Source of the DNA: an uncultured Bacteroidota bacterium
GTDB lineage: Bacteria; Bacteroidota; Bacteroidia; Bacteroidales; P3
Length of the DNA stretch: 64,000 bases
Direction: 5' to 3'
Assembly: GCA_902791695.1 (NCBI GenBank)
Contig: CADAWR010000003.1
Location: 186,001 to 250,000 of the forward strand
Within the stretch, counting starts at the first letter, position 1. Each line of letters begins with the position of its first letter. Under the pieces are notes generated by a model that was not told where the DNA came from, ran no database searches, and worked only from the letters and a program-made list of their open reading frames with translations. Of this stretch, positions 45,845 to 55,075 are shown in pieces. The position numbers were made by a program, and so were the translations under genes.

Positions 45845-47092
45845 TTACACTGTTTTAGTGGTTCTACTATGTTTTCTTTTCTGTAGCCTTGCGACGAGGG
45901 CTGTCAGTGTGATGATGCCGCCGGCGATGGCAATGGTGACCTTGAGGGCTGTGAATCCGGTGGTGGCAGCCAGCATCAGCTGGTCGCTGACCAGGTAATA
46001 GGCCGTCCAGAATATGCCGCCTCCCGGCACCAGGGGGATAATGCCGCAGATGAGGAACACGGTGGTGGGACAACGGCGCCAGACAGCCAGCAGCGAGCTG
46101 ACCAGTGCCACAGTCAAGGCGGCGAAGAAGGCAGCGCCTGCTACCGACAGCAGCCCGGTATACCAGGCAAGAACTATATATACCGTCCAGCCCATCATCC
46201 CGGCAAAGCCGCAAGGCAAATAGTAGCGGCGCGGTGTGCCGAAAAGAGCGGCAAAGCCCACCGTGCCGATGAAGGCCGCAGGCAACTGTACGTACCACGC
46301 TTGCGTGACAGCATCGGCCACAGGGCTGCCGAGCTGCATCACGCCTCCGGTGAAAACCCCGTCCACCAGGAACGCCAGCGCAACCCCAACGGCGATGCAG
46401 AGGAACACCAGGAAAGCATCGAGCAGACGCGTGGTGCCTGAGAGGTAATCCTCGTTGGCCATGTCGCGCATACCGTTGGTGAACGGCACCCCCGGCACAA
46501 GGGCTATGATGGTGCCGATAACCATGTTGGGAAGGTGCTGTCCGAGACCGAGGCGCACAGCAAGGATACACAGCAGACCGCCCAGCATGCCGCCCAGCAG
46601 GTTGCCGAAGATACGGGTCATGCGACCACCGATAAAGGCCATGAAAAGCCCCAGCAGCAGGCCGGCGACAAAAGTGCCACCGGCATCAACAAAGCTGCCG
46701 CCGAAAAGGATACTGAATGATGACACTCCCAGCGCGACACCAAGCATCAGCTCCCACCATGGCTTTGACGGACTCTGCCGTATGGCCTTCAGGCGCGCCG
46801 CCAGCTCGTCGAGTGTCACACTGCCCTTGCCTACTTCACGCGAGAGCTGGTTCACCTCCACCACACGGCTCAACTGCGTACCTTTGATTGGGATGAACTC
46901 GGCACGTGCATAATGCTGGCCGGTGGCGATGATACCGTTGCTGAGCACATAGAAGCTTTCGTCCTCCACACCGTAGGCCGACGCGAGATGCTGGATCGTA
47001 TCCTCCACGCGGCTAATCTCTGCCCCGTTCTCCAACAGTATATGTCCAGCCTCGGTGGCCAAACTCAGTGCATATTCTTGTTCTGTGTCCAT
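45845..47092 (-). CDS. Threonine/serine exporter, fused ThrE type
   Basis: Inner-membrane exporter of 415 residues that joins the N-terminal ThrE domain (about 1-265, with LLENGAEISRVEDTIQHLA, FIPIKGTQLSRVVEVNQLS and LVPGVPFTNGMRDMANEDYL) and the C-terminal ThrE_2 domain (about 270-410, with GIIPLVPGGGIFWTAYYLVS). Roughly ten membrane helices are visible. The ATG at 47092 gives MDTEQEYALSLATEAGHILL, the normal family start. Substrate assignment to Thr/Ser follows the family, not this sequence. Confidence 0.9.
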   Translation of the reverse strand: MDTEQEYALSLATEAGHILLENGAEISRVEDTIQHLASAYGVEDESFYVLSNGIIATGQHYARAEFIPIKGTQLSRVVEVNQLSREVGKGSVTLDELAARLKAIRQSPSKPWWELMLGVALGVSSFSILFGGSFVDAGGTFVAGLLLGLFMAFIGGRMTRIFGNLLGGMLGGLLCILAVRLGLGQHLPNMVIGTIIALVPGVPFTNGMRDMANEDYLSGTTRLLDAFLVFLCIAVGVALAFLVDGVFTGGVMQLGSPVADAVTQAWYVQLPAAFIGTVGFAALFGTPRRYYLPCGFAGMMGWTVYIVLAWYTGLLSVAGAAFFAALTVALVSSLLAVWRRCPTTVFLICGIIPLVPGGGIFWTAYYLVSDQLMLAATTGFTALKVTIAIAGGIITLTALVARLQKRKHSRTTKTV

Positions 47093-47108
47093 AACAGATG
47101 GGATGGTG

Positions 47109-47432
47109 CTATCCCACAATCTTTAGTCCTACAATGGAGAGTATCAGCGTGCTGAGGAAGAGCAGGCGCCAGAAAGTGGCAGGCTCGTGGAACACGAAGA
47201 TGCCCAGCAGCACAGCGCCTACGGCACCGATGCCCGTCCATACCGGATAGGCGATGCCGATGGGTATTGTCTGCGTGGCTTTGGCCAGCAGGACGGCGCT
47301 GAGCACGTAGAAGAAAACGAAGCCCCCTATCCATACCCACCACTCGGTGCCTACAGCCGGCTTGGCTTTGCCCAAACAGAAAGCAAAGCCCGACTCACAT
47401 AAGCCCGCGATGATAAGAATAATCCAGTTCAT
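47109..47432 (-). CDS. Small multidrug resistance family transporter (SugE/Gdx-like)
   Basis: It has 107 residues with four membrane helices. The essential Glu13 is in NWIILIIAGLCESGFAFCL, and TIPIGIAYPVWTGIGAVGAV is the family signature in helices 2-3. The start resembles SugE/Gdx guanidinium exporters more than EmrE. It is a single gene, so probably a homodimer. Its start overlaps the macrodomain gene stop by 4 bp. Confidence 0.9.
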   Translation of the reverse strand: MNWIILIIAGLCESGFAFCLGKAKPAVGTEWWVWIGGFVFFYVLSAVLLAKATQTIPIGIAYPVWTGIGAVGAVLLGIFVFHEPATFWRLLFLSTLILSIVGLKIVG

Positions 47433-48160
47433 TTCTGTATGTGAAGTAGTTCTCTGTAAATGTCATAGTCAATATCCTTGAACACATTGAAGACCACCCT
47501 TATTCGCGCATCCTTGCAGGCCTCGACGGCAATCTCGGCGGCACGCCGGTTGGGGAAATGGAACTCTCCGGTAGAGATGCAGCAGAAAGCAATACTCCGG
47601 CAGTCGTGCTCGCGAGCCAAGCACAGGCACGTGCGGTAGCAGCAGGCCAGCTGCTCCTCCTGCCCCGCCGTGGGGATTCCGTTGGGTATAATGGGGCCCA
47701 CGGTGTGGATGACATATTTGGCGGGCAGGTTGTAACCCGGCGTTATGATAGCACCGCCGGTGGCAATCTCTTCGCCCTGCAATATCTTGTTGCACTCCTG
47801 TCTAAGCTGAAGGCCCGCGGCCGAATGGATGGCGTTGTCGATGCAGGCGTGCAGCGGATGCCAGCATCCCAGGCCGCGACTGTTGGCAGCATTGACGATG
47901 GCGTCGACCTCAAGGCGCGTGATGTCTCCCTGCCACACCCGCGCGCGGGTTCTCACTACCCCCTTGTCTCTCAGTTGTGCCTGCAATTCAGCGTCCTGGG
48001 CGGCAATAAACTCGTCGCTCAGCGGTTGGGGTCGCCATATATTCATCAGCGCCCGCAACTGCTCTTTCTTGTCTCGCAACTTTGAGGAAATCCTAGCTTC
48101 TGCATTGTCCTGCTCCAGCAGATAGCGTATGCAGAAGTCAATATTTTCTTGTCGATCCAT
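47429..48160 (-). CDS. Zinc-type macrodomain ADP-ribosyl hydrolase
   Basis: It has 243 residues. An N-terminal extension of about 75 residues precedes the macrodomain. The domain has VWQGDITRLEVDAIVNAANS (about 74-93) and GLGCWHPLHACIDNAIHSAA with the Cys/His residues of the zinc-containing class. VIHTVGPIIPNG and FCCISTGEFHFPN follow. This class removes ADP-ribose from proteins. It leads a minus-strand operon that includes the SMR and ThrE genes; the link is not obvious. Confidence 0.92.
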   Translation of the reverse strand: MDRQENIDFCIRYLLEQDNAEARISSKLRDKKEQLRALMNIWRPQPLSDEFIAAQDAELQAQLRDKGVVRTRARVWQGDITRLEVDAIVNAANSRGLGCWHPLHACIDNAIHSAAGLQLRQECNKILQGEEIATGGAIITPGYNLPAKYVIHTVGPIIPNGIPTAGQEEQLACCYRTCLCLAREHDCRSIAFCCISTGEFHFPNRRAAEIAVEACKDARIRVVFNVFKDIDYDIYRELLHIQK

Positions 48161-48187
48161 TTGTTTAACAGGTCAGTTTTTCGAGTG

Positions 48188-48195
48188 CAAAAGTA
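48188..48195 (-). promoter_or_regulatory. Putative -7 element for the macrodomain operon
   Basis: TACTTTTG on the minus strand, 28 bases upstream of the ATG at 48160. Confidence 0.55.
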
Positions 48196-48274
48196 GTATT
48201 TTTTTTCCACATACAGGCAACCGGAGCAATAAAAACACAATAAAATGTGTCAACTACCGTTAACACACGTGAAT

Positions 48275-48727
48275 ATGGAAGAGAAGAATATCATCGAGAT
48301 TAAGAACAAGCGGGCCGCCTATGAGTACTTCCTCATGGACGAATATCAGGCCGGTTTGGTGCTGATGGGCAGCGAGATAAAGAGTATCCGCGAGGGTAAG
48401 GCCAACCTTAACGACGCCTGGTGCACCTTCATCGGCAACGAGCTCTTTGTCCGCGACATGCACATCTCGGAATACAAGTTCGGCAGCTACTGGGGACATA
48501 CAGCCAAGCGCGACCGCAAGTTGTTGCTCACCCGACGCGAACTGCGCAAGCTGCAGAACAAGATAAAGGAACGCGGCTACACCATAGTGCCTGAACTACT
48601 CTACGTCGACCCACGCGGCTATGCCAAGATGACCATCGCACTGGCCAAGGGTAAGCATCACTACGACAAGCGCGAGACCATCAAGGCCAAGGACTCGCGA
48701 CGCGATATGGAAAGGGAACTCGCATGA
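48275..48727 (+). CDS. smpB: SsrA-binding protein SmpB
   Basis: It binds tmRNA and brings it to stalled ribosomes. It has 150 residues from the ATG at 48275 (MEEKNIIEIKNKRAAYEYFL). The family motifs GLVLMGSEIKSIREGKANLN and HTAKRDRKLLLTRRE are present, as is the C-terminal GKHHYDKRETIKAKDSRRDM. An upstream ATG at 48245 would add ten residues unlike the family. It overlaps the aspartate kinase start by 4 bp. Confidence 0.96.
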   Translation: MEEKNIIEIKNKRAAYEYFLMDEYQAGLVLMGSEIKSIREGKANLNDAWCTFIGNELFVRDMHISEYKFGSYWGHTAKRDRKLLLTRRELRKLQNKIKERGYTIVPELLYVDPRGYAKMTIALAKGKHHYDKRETIKAKDSRRDMERELA

Positions 48728-49995
48728 AGGTATTTAAGTTCGGTGGCGCTTCGGTCAACAGCGCCGACGCCGTGCGCAACATGGCGCAGATTGTGCAAAC
48801 ACACATGGAATCAGCGCCTTTGGTGGTCGTCGTCTCCGCCATGGGCAAGACAACCAACCTGCTGGAGAAGCTGGTGCCGGGCATCGCTTGCGACGACAAG
48901 ACCAACCTGCGCCAACAGCTCAATGACTATCACCGCAGCATCGCCTCGACACTGATGCCTGACAACATGGATGTTCAGCAAAAGATTGATGCCCTGCTGA
49001 AAAGCCTCGACAATCTCTGCGCATCCCTTCCGGCCGACATCGACCACTACAACTACAACTATGACCAAGTGGTAAGCCACGGCGAACTGCTCTCCACCAC
49101 CATCATAGCAGAATACCTCAACAGTCTTGGAATAAAGACCTTATGGCAGGATGCCCGCCAGCTGATAAAGACCGACGCCCACCACCGCGAGGGGCGCGTC
49201 GACTGGCAAGCCACCCAACAGGCCATCATGCAACTCAAGCAGCCGAACAATCAAGCAATCAAGCAATCACAGGTCATCCTTACCCAGGGCTTCATCGGCG
49301 GCACCGACGGCGGCACCACGACCTTGGGACGAGAAGGTTCCGACTACTCGGCAGCCATCATTGCCTATTGCCTTAACGCCGAGAGCATCACCATCTGGAA
49401 AGACGTTCCGGGGTTCCTCAACGCCGACCCCAAGTTCTTCGCCGACACCGTCAAGATCAGCCAAATACCATATAACGAAGCCATCGAGCTGGCTTACTAC
49501 GGCGCATCCGTCATCCATCCCAAGACGGTGAAACCCATTCAGAACATGGGCATTCCGCTCTACATACGCTCTTTCATCACCCCCGAGGCCGAGGGCTCAT
49601 CCATAGGCAACTACCGAACAATCGAGCCCACCACTCCACTCTACATCTTCCGCAACAACCAGATACTGCTCTCCATCCTGCCGCGCGACTACTCGTTCAT
49701 AGCCGAGGACAATCTGCAGGTCATATTCGGAATACTTAACGAGCTTGGTATCAGGGTGAACCTCATGCAGAACTCCGCCCTTAGCTTCTCCATCTGCGTC
49801 GACAACAACCCTCAGCTGGTGCCCACCCTTATCGAGAAGCTAAACAACATGTTCCGTGTACGTTATAACGAAAACCTACAGCTGATAACCATCCGCTACT
49901 ACAACCAGCAGGTCATCGACCACATCGTCGCCGGCCGTCCCATACTACTCGAGCAGCGCAGCCGTACCACCGAGCAACTCATCGTGCCAGCTTGA
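48724..49995 (+). CDS. Aspartate kinase (monofunctional)
   Basis: First step of the Asp-derived amino acid pathway (Lys, Thr, Met, diaminopimelate). It has 423 residues. The N-terminal MKVFKFGGASVNSADAVRNM, TQGFIGGTDGGTTTLGREGS and DYSAAI are diagnostic. ELAYYGASVIHPKTVKPIQN follows, and two ACT-type segments lie at about 305-423. No homoserine dehydrogenase part is fused. An 8-bp tandem repeat (CAATCAAG) in the codons around 49247-49270 gives NNQAIKQS. Its end overlaps the convergent aroB end by 17 bp. Confidence 0.93.
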   Translation: MKVFKFGGASVNSADAVRNMAQIVQTHMESAPLVVVVSAMGKTTNLLEKLVPGIACDDKTNLRQQLNDYHRSIASTLMPDNMDVQQKIDALLKSLDNLCASLPADIDHYNYNYDQVVSHGELLSTTIIAEYLNSLGIKTLWQDARQLIKTDAHHREGRVDWQATQQAIMQLKQPNNQAIKQSQVILTQGFIGGTDGGTTTLGREGSDYSAAIIAYCLNAESITIWKDVPGFLNADPKFFADTVKISQIPYNEAIELAYYGASVIHPKTVKPIQNMGIPLYIRSFITPEAEGSSIGNYRTIEPTTPLYIFRNNQILLSILPRDYSFIAEDNLQVIFGILNELGIRVNLMQNSALSFSICVDNNPQLVPTLIEKLNNMFRVRYNENLQLITIRYYNQQVIDHIVAGRPILLEQRSRTTEQLIVPA

Positions 49996-51061
49996 GCATG
50001 GCGTCGCGCACCTCGTGGTCGGAGACTTCCACGTCGATGACGGCGGCACCCAGATCCTGAAGCAACACGCACCGCAGCACCCCTGCGGTGCTTTTTTTGT
50101 CCTGGTGCATCAGGGGGAGCATCTGCTCGATATCCTTAAGTGTATAGTGCAGTGGGGTGACGAGGTTGCGCAGCCATCGGCAGTAGCTGTTGTAGAGCTC
50201 CTCGGCCAGGCCCAATTTCTTCATCGATAGGTACATGGCAGCCTGCATGCCGATGCCGACGGCGACGCCGTGGGGCAGGCTCGAATACACCTCGATTGCG
50301 TGGCCAAAGGTGTGGCCGAAGTTGAGTATCTTGCGGATGCTACGGTCATATGGGTCGGCCTTGACGACTCGCGCCTTGATGCGCGCCACCTCCTTGATGT
50401 CGGCACTACGTATGTCCCGCTCCGCCAGCAGGCGCCCGTACAGTGTCGAGTCGCACACTGCTGCCGTCTTCACCATCTCCAGCTGGCCGTTGAGGAGCTC
50501 CTGCTGCGGAAGCGTCTCAAGGAAAGCCGGCTCAACGACAGTCATGACCGAGGGGTAGAAATGGCCGATGCTGTTCTTCACACCGCCGAAATCAACGGCA
50601 GTCTTGCCACCGATAGCGGCGTCGACCATAGCCAACAGCGTGGTAGGCACGTTGATGTGACGTATGCCGCGCTTGTAGCCTGCGGCGACAAATCCACCCA
50701 GGTCGCACACGGCACCGCCGCCGAGGTTTACGATGACGCTCTGTCGGTCGGCACCACTCTCCAAGAGCGTCTGCCACACCTGGGCCGCCACCTCAATGCT
50801 CTTGCACTCCTCGCCCACAGGCACCTCGACGAACTCCGCCTCCTGAAGCGCCTCCACCGTTCCGATAAGCAACGGAAGGCAATGTTGGAAAGTGTTTTCG
50901 TCGACAATAATCGTGTATCGGGCATCACGCCACTCCTCTTTTCGCAGCTCGCGGTCGAGTGCACGCAAACCGCCGTAGACAATTTTTCCCTGTTTCGTCA
51001 TGCCATAGATAACGCCATTCTTACGAAAATATTGTGCCCTGAAATCGTCGTGAAAAGGCAT
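49979..51061 (-). CDS. aroB: 3-dehydroquinate synthase
   Basis: Second step of the shikimate pathway (DAHP to dehydroquinate), NAD- and metal-dependent. It has 360 residues. VIVNLGGGAVCDLGGFVAAG binds NAD. RGIRHINVPTTLLAMVDAAI, GGKTAVDFGGVKNSIGHFYP, RKILNFGHTFGHAIE and HGVAVGIGMQAAMYLS carry the metal and substrate residues. The gene is convergent with the aspartate kinase gene and overlaps its stop. Confidence 0.97.
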   Translation of the reverse strand: MPFHDDFRAQYFRKNGVIYGMTKQGKIVYGGLRALDRELRKEEWRDARYTIIVDENTFQHCLPLLIGTVEALQEAEFVEVPVGEECKSIEVAAQVWQTLLESGADRQSVIVNLGGGAVCDLGGFVAAGYKRGIRHINVPTTLLAMVDAAIGGKTAVDFGGVKNSIGHFYPSVMTVVEPAFLETLPQQELLNGQLEMVKTAAVCDSTLYGRLLAERDIRSADIKEVARIKARVVKADPYDRSIRKILNFGHTFGHAIEVYSSLPHGVAVGIGMQAAMYLSMKKLGLAEELYNSYCRWLRNLVTPLHYTLKDIEQMLPLMHQDKKSTAGVLRCVLLQDLGAAVIDVEVSDHEVRDAMLKLAR

Positions 51062-51409
51062 TATCTATTTATCGCCACATAAAAATATATTTACTGTCTC
51101 TTACAAAAGAATGAGTAAATAAACGGCAAATAAACGCTAATTAAAGTGTAATTAAAGAGCAATGAAGAAGAGGGTGCGGTATAAAGGCTGAAGGACAGCG
51201 GTTTATGGACAGGGGCCAAGGGGCGGAGAAAAGGGTTTCTGAAGTCTGACGTGAGGAGATTTCGCCCCCTTTGCTAGGCGGTGAATTGGAACAAATTAGG
51301 AGTTCTATCTTCTTCTGTTACTCTTCTTTTACTCTTCAGCTATTTTTTTTCATTTTACACAATAAAAGACTTTGGAGCACGTTATGGGAGAAGACAAAAA
51401 AGTGGAACT
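51062..51409. other. Gene-free stretch between aroB and the DUF6266-like gene
   Basis: AT-rich near aroB, with loosely repeated TAAACG/TAATTAAAG words at 51118-51160, then more GC-balanced. An open frame continues upstream of the next gene to 51281 but does not look like protein of that family. No clear promoter or hairpin was seen. Confidence 0.5.
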
Positions 51410-52210
51410 ATGGGCAAGATGTATGAAGGCGTGACGGGTGTATTCAGCGGCAAAGTTGGCCCCGTAGTGGGGTACATGTGGCGCAACAGGTACTGCATCC
51501 GCGCCTACCGCCGGACGGTGAACTACCCGAACACGGAGTCGCAACAAAAGCAGCGCGACTGGTTCGTGAGCATGGTGCGATTTGCATCGCAGGCTACGGA
51601 GGCGCTGAAGATGGGTTTTCGACAACTGTCGATGGATGCACAGATGACCGAGGGAAACTACTTCGTCATGTCCAACAAGCAGCACTTCCATCGTGAGAAC
51701 GGCACGGTGAAGGTGGATTACGACAAACTGCGCATCGCCGCTGGAGCTGCCGCAGACGTCTATTTCAAGACGCCGCAGTTTGAGCAGGACGAGACGGTGG
51801 TGGTCGGCTTCGAGAAGAATAGTCTCTCGCTGCGCGCCTCGGGCGACGATAGCGTGTACATCTATATATATGCACCCGCACTTGGCAGCGGCATCCTGTC
51901 GGCTCCCGTAGCACGAAAGGCCAGGCAGCTGAGGATGAGGCTTCCCGAGACATGGGCCGGACATGATGTGCACATCTATGGCTTCGTCGCAGACAAGGAG
52001 GGCCGCGCGTCGAACTCCACCTACATAGGTCCCGGACGGGTGAACCACAACGAGGAGCGCGGGCGCTACATGCCCATCGACGGCAACTGGCAGGAGTTTG
52101 TAACCCTCGCCCAAGGCAGCAGCTCCTCCCATACCCCAACAGCAGAAAAAACGGCCAACAAAGGGGCTGAAACTGTACAAAACGACGCTGAACCACCCGG
52201 AATTCCATAA
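51410..52210 (+). CDS. DUF6266-like protein
   Basis: It has 266 residues from the ATG at 51410. The start MGKMYEGVTGVFSGKVGPVV, then GYMWRNRYCIRAYRR, matches from memory the DUF6266 family of Bacteroidota, whose function is unknown. The middle (about 120-200) is beta-rich, including DSVYIYIYAPALGSGIL. The last 40 residues are a polar tail without structure. No signal peptide. It stands alone, with no neighbour that explains its role. Confidence 0.8.
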   Translation: MGKMYEGVTGVFSGKVGPVVGYMWRNRYCIRAYRRTVNYPNTESQQKQRDWFVSMVRFASQATEALKMGFRQLSMDAQMTEGNYFVMSNKQHFHRENGTVKVDYDKLRIAAGAAADVYFKTPQFEQDETVVVGFEKNSLSLRASGDDSVYIYIYAPALGSGILSAPVARKARQLRMRLPETWAGHDVHIYGFVADKEGRASNSTYIGPGRVNHNEERGRYMPIDGNWQEFVTLAQGSSSSHTPTAEKTANKGAETVQNDAEPPGIP

Positions 52211-52304
52211 AAAAACGGGGGCAAACGGTTGAAATATTGAAAACGCTATAGTGCTGTAATAATGACATATACGATACAGCAGTGTAACTTTTTTCACTTT
52301 TTTC

Positions 52305-52336
52305 TTTGCCGAATTGGAAAAAAGTAGTACTTTTGC
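52305..52336 (+). promoter_or_regulatory. Promoter of tRNA-Lys
   Basis: TTTG (52305-52308), a 20-base gap and TACTTTTG (52329-52336) fit the Bacteroidota promoter. The start site would be about 30 bases before the tRNA. Confidence 0.75.
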
Positions 52337-52374
52337 AAACTCTTTTGAAGGAAAAGAGCAGTGTTGAAACGATG

Positions 52375-52449
52375 ACTCAGTAGCTCAGCAGGTAGAGCAC
52401 AACACTTTTAATGTTGGGGTCCTGGGTTCGAGCCCCAGCTGGGTCACCA
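52375..52449 (+). tRNA. tRNA-Lys (TTT anticodon)
   Basis: The acceptor stem is GACTCAG/CTGGGTC with one T-G pair. The anticodon loop CTTTTAA gives anticodon TTT, the T arm contains GGTTCGAGCC, and the 3' CCA is encoded. Confidence 0.96.
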
Positions 52450-52458
52450 AACAAGAAG

Positions 52459-52485
52459 AACCGGATGCAAGACTCCGGTTTTTTT
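52459..52485 (+). terminator. Terminator of tRNA-Lys
   Basis: A 7-bp stem AACCGGA/TCCGGTT is followed by T5. It ends two bases before the ATG of the TPR gene, so that gene either reads through or starts from an unseen promoter. Confidence 0.75.
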
Positions 52486-52487
52486 GT

Positions 52488-54311
52488 ATGAAAAAGAGCC
52501 GTACCATACTGATAGCATGCGTCTTGGCATCGTATCTCGGTGCCTCTCCCGTTGTGGCTCAACAAAATCAGGAGCAGACGGCCGCCTATTATTTCGATCA
52601 CGGAGAGTTTGCACAGGCGGCGCAACTGTACGAAGGACTCTACAAACGCACCACGAACAAATACTACTACCAGCGGCTGCTCGCCACCTACATGGAGCTG
52701 GGCGAATACCGCGACGCCGTGAAGCTGGTGGAACGCCGCCGCAAGAGCAACCCCAAGGATCTTTACCTTTACGTCGATGAGGGCAGCGTGTATCTGCGTC
52801 AGAACGATATGAAGAAGGCCAACAAGTGCTTCGACAAGGCCCTGGACGCCATCACAAGCAACCAACAGCCGGTGCCCGACCTGGCGATGGCTTTCGTCAA
52901 CGCCGGACAATTCGACTATGCGGCACGCACATATCTTACCGCCAGAGAGAAGACAAAGAACCGCACGCTTTATTTCAACGAGTTGGTGGCAGTGTACCAG
53001 CGTATGGGCGACTATGGCGCAATGACGAACGAATACTTTGACCTGCTAGATTTCCAGCCGGGGATGAAGAACTCGGTTCAGGTGTCGATGCAGCGTGCCC
53101 TGAAGGAGGCGCCGGACGACAAGCTGGCCGACGGCGTGCGCAGAGCGCTGGTGACGCGTGTTCGTGAGCATCCAGACAACAAGACATATCTGGAAATGAT
53201 GATATGGTTCGCGCTGCAGCAAAAAGATTTTCGCTTTGCGCTCGAACAGGCCGAAGCCGTCGACGCCCGCTTCCCGGAGAAGGGGGGCCAGGAGGTGCTG
53301 CGTGTGGCTGATATTTCGCAGAAAAACGACGCCCTGGACGTGGCAGCCGACGGTTACCGCTACCTGCAAGGCAAAGGCAAGGAGAGCCCGCACTACTTCG
53401 AGAGCCGTGTGGGAGAACTGGAGGTGGAGTTCGCGCAAATAAACAAGAACTACCGCATCGAGGCTGCCGACCTTGCGCTTTTGCAGCAAAAATACATCGC
53501 CGCGTTTGAAGAGCTTGGTAAGAACGAACGGACACTTACGCTGATGCGCAACTACGCCAACCTTATGGGCTACCATGGGGGCGACGCACAGGCGGCAGCT
53601 GACATTCTGGACGACATACTGGAGATGCCGCGCCTGAAGCCGCAGGTGCGCGATGAGGTGAAGCTGGAGCTGGGCGACCTGCTGCTCTTCGCGGGACAGG
53701 TATGGGACGCTTCGCTGCTGTACATGCAGGTGGAGAAATCCAACAAAAACGACGTGCTCGGCGCAATGGCCAAATACAAGAATGCCAAGCTCTCGTACTA
53801 TAACCACGACTTCGAATGGGCCAACTCGCAACTTAAGGTGCTGCGCTCGTCGACAAGCAAGCTAGTGGCAAACGACGCCATGGAGCTCTCGCTGCTGATA
53901 TCGGACAACATGGAGGACGATAGCACGTACACAATGCTGGAAATATTCGCCGACGCCGACATGCTGCTTTACCGCAATATGCTCGACTCGGCCTGGGATG
54001 GATACACCGACGTGGAGACACACTCACTGTCGCATCCGCTGCTGGATGAGGTGCTGATGCGGAAGGCACAGATCCGCATGAAACAGGCCCGCTACACGGA
54101 TGCCGACTCGCTGCTGCAGAAACTTGTGGATTTCTATCCATACGATATTACAGCCGACGATGCCCTGATGATGATGGCCGAACTAAACGAAGACAAACTG
54201 GGCAACACGGCTAAAGCCATTGAGTGCTATGAGAAACTGCTGCTCGACTACCCCACAAGCCTATATACCGACAGGGCAAGAAAACGCTATAACGCACTGA
54301 AAGCAAGATGA
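52488..54311 (+). CDS. Exported tetratricopeptide-repeat protein
   Basis: It has 607 residues. After a signal peptide (about 1-24, ending ASPVVAQ) the whole protein is helical repeats of TPR type. Examples are AAYYFDHGEFAQAAQLYEGL, LLATYMELGEYRDAVKLVER and a C-terminal GNTAKAIECYEKLLLDYPTS with SLYTDRARKRY. It probably acts in the periplasm or at the outer membrane as a scaffold; the partner is unknown. Its stop overlaps the rsmA start (ATGA). The ATG directly follows a terminator T run, leaving almost no leader. Confidence 0.85.
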   Translation: MKKSRTILIACVLASYLGASPVVAQQNQEQTAAYYFDHGEFAQAAQLYEGLYKRTTNKYYYQRLLATYMELGEYRDAVKLVERRRKSNPKDLYLYVDEGSVYLRQNDMKKANKCFDKALDAITSNQQPVPDLAMAFVNAGQFDYAARTYLTAREKTKNRTLYFNELVAVYQRMGDYGAMTNEYFDLLDFQPGMKNSVQVSMQRALKEAPDDKLADGVRRALVTRVREHPDNKTYLEMMIWFALQQKDFRFALEQAEAVDARFPEKGGQEVLRVADISQKNDALDVAADGYRYLQGKGKESPHYFESRVGELEVEFAQINKNYRIEAADLALLQQKYIAAFEELGKNERTLTLMRNYANLMGYHGGDAQAAADILDDILEMPRLKPQVRDEVKLELGDLLLFAGQVWDASLLYMQVEKSNKNDVLGAMAKYKNAKLSYYNHDFEWANSQLKVLRSSTSKLVANDAMELSLLISDNMEDDSTYTMLEIFADADMLLYRNMLDSAWDGYTDVETHSLSHPLLDEVLMRKAQIRMKQARYTDADSLLQKLVDFYPYDITADDALMMMAELNEDKLGNTAKAIECYEKLLLDYPTSLYTDRARKRYNALKAR

Positions 54312-55075
54312 CAGAAGTAAAAGCAAAGAAGTTCCTCGGGCAACATTTCCTCACCGACGAAAATATAGCCGCCAAAATAGTAGAAAGCCTGTCGGCCGAC
54401 TCACAACGTGTGCTGGAGATAGGGCCGGGCATGGGAGTACTCACCAAGTACTTGATAGCAAGACCAGATACTGACTTCCATGTGGTGGAGATTGACCGCG
54501 AGAGCGTAGCATATCTGCACGACCACTACCCTACCCTGGACGTTATTGAGGGCGACTTTCTACGCTACGACCTAAGCACCTTGTTCCATGACAGTTTCAG
54601 CATCATTGGTAACTTCCCATATAACATCTCGTCACAAATACTATTCAAGGTGTTCGACAACCGCGACAGCGTGACAGAGGTTGTGGGAATGTTCCAGAAA
54701 GAGGTGGCAGAGCGCGTCGCAGCAGGCCCGGGGAGCAAGACCTACGGCATACTGTCGGTCTTGTTATCAGCGTTTTACAACATTGAATACCTATTCACAG
54801 TACATGAGCATGTGTTCAACCCGCCACCAAAGGTAAAATCTGCCGTGATAAAACTAACCAGAAACGATGTAAAGCGCTTGGAATGTGATGAGAAGCTGTT
54901 TGTACAAGTGGTGAAGGCCGGCTTCAACCAGCGCCGCAAAACGCTGCGCAATGCACTCCGGCAATTGAACATGCCGATTGAGGACATCGGCGAAGAAATA
55001 CTGGCAAAACGTGCCGAACAGCTGTCGGTAGAACAATTCATTGATATTACAAAAACCATACAATCATGCATGTAG
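54308..55075 (+). CDS. rsmA: 16S rRNA dimethyladenosine transferase
   Basis: It dimethylates two adjacent adenosines near the 3' end of 16S rRNA using SAM. It has 255 residues. KKFLGQHFLTDENIAAKIVE, VLEIGPGMGVLTKYLI (SAM site), IEGDFLRYD and IGNFPYNISSQILFKVFD (catalytic N-F-P-Y) are clear. FNPPPKVKSAVIKL and AGFNQRRKTLRNAL complete the family pattern. It overlaps the next gene by 10 bp. Confidence 0.97.
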   Translation: MTEVKAKKFLGQHFLTDENIAAKIVESLSADSQRVLEIGPGMGVLTKYLIARPDTDFHVVEIDRESVAYLHDHYPTLDVIEGDFLRYDLSTLFHDSFSIIGNFPYNISSQILFKVFDNRDSVTEVVGMFQKEVAERVAAGPGSKTYGILSVLLSAFYNIEYLFTVHEHVFNPPPKVKSAVIKLTRNDVKRLECDEKLFVQVVKAGFNQRRKTLRNALRQLNMPIEDIGEEILAKRAEQLSVEQFIDITKTIQSCM

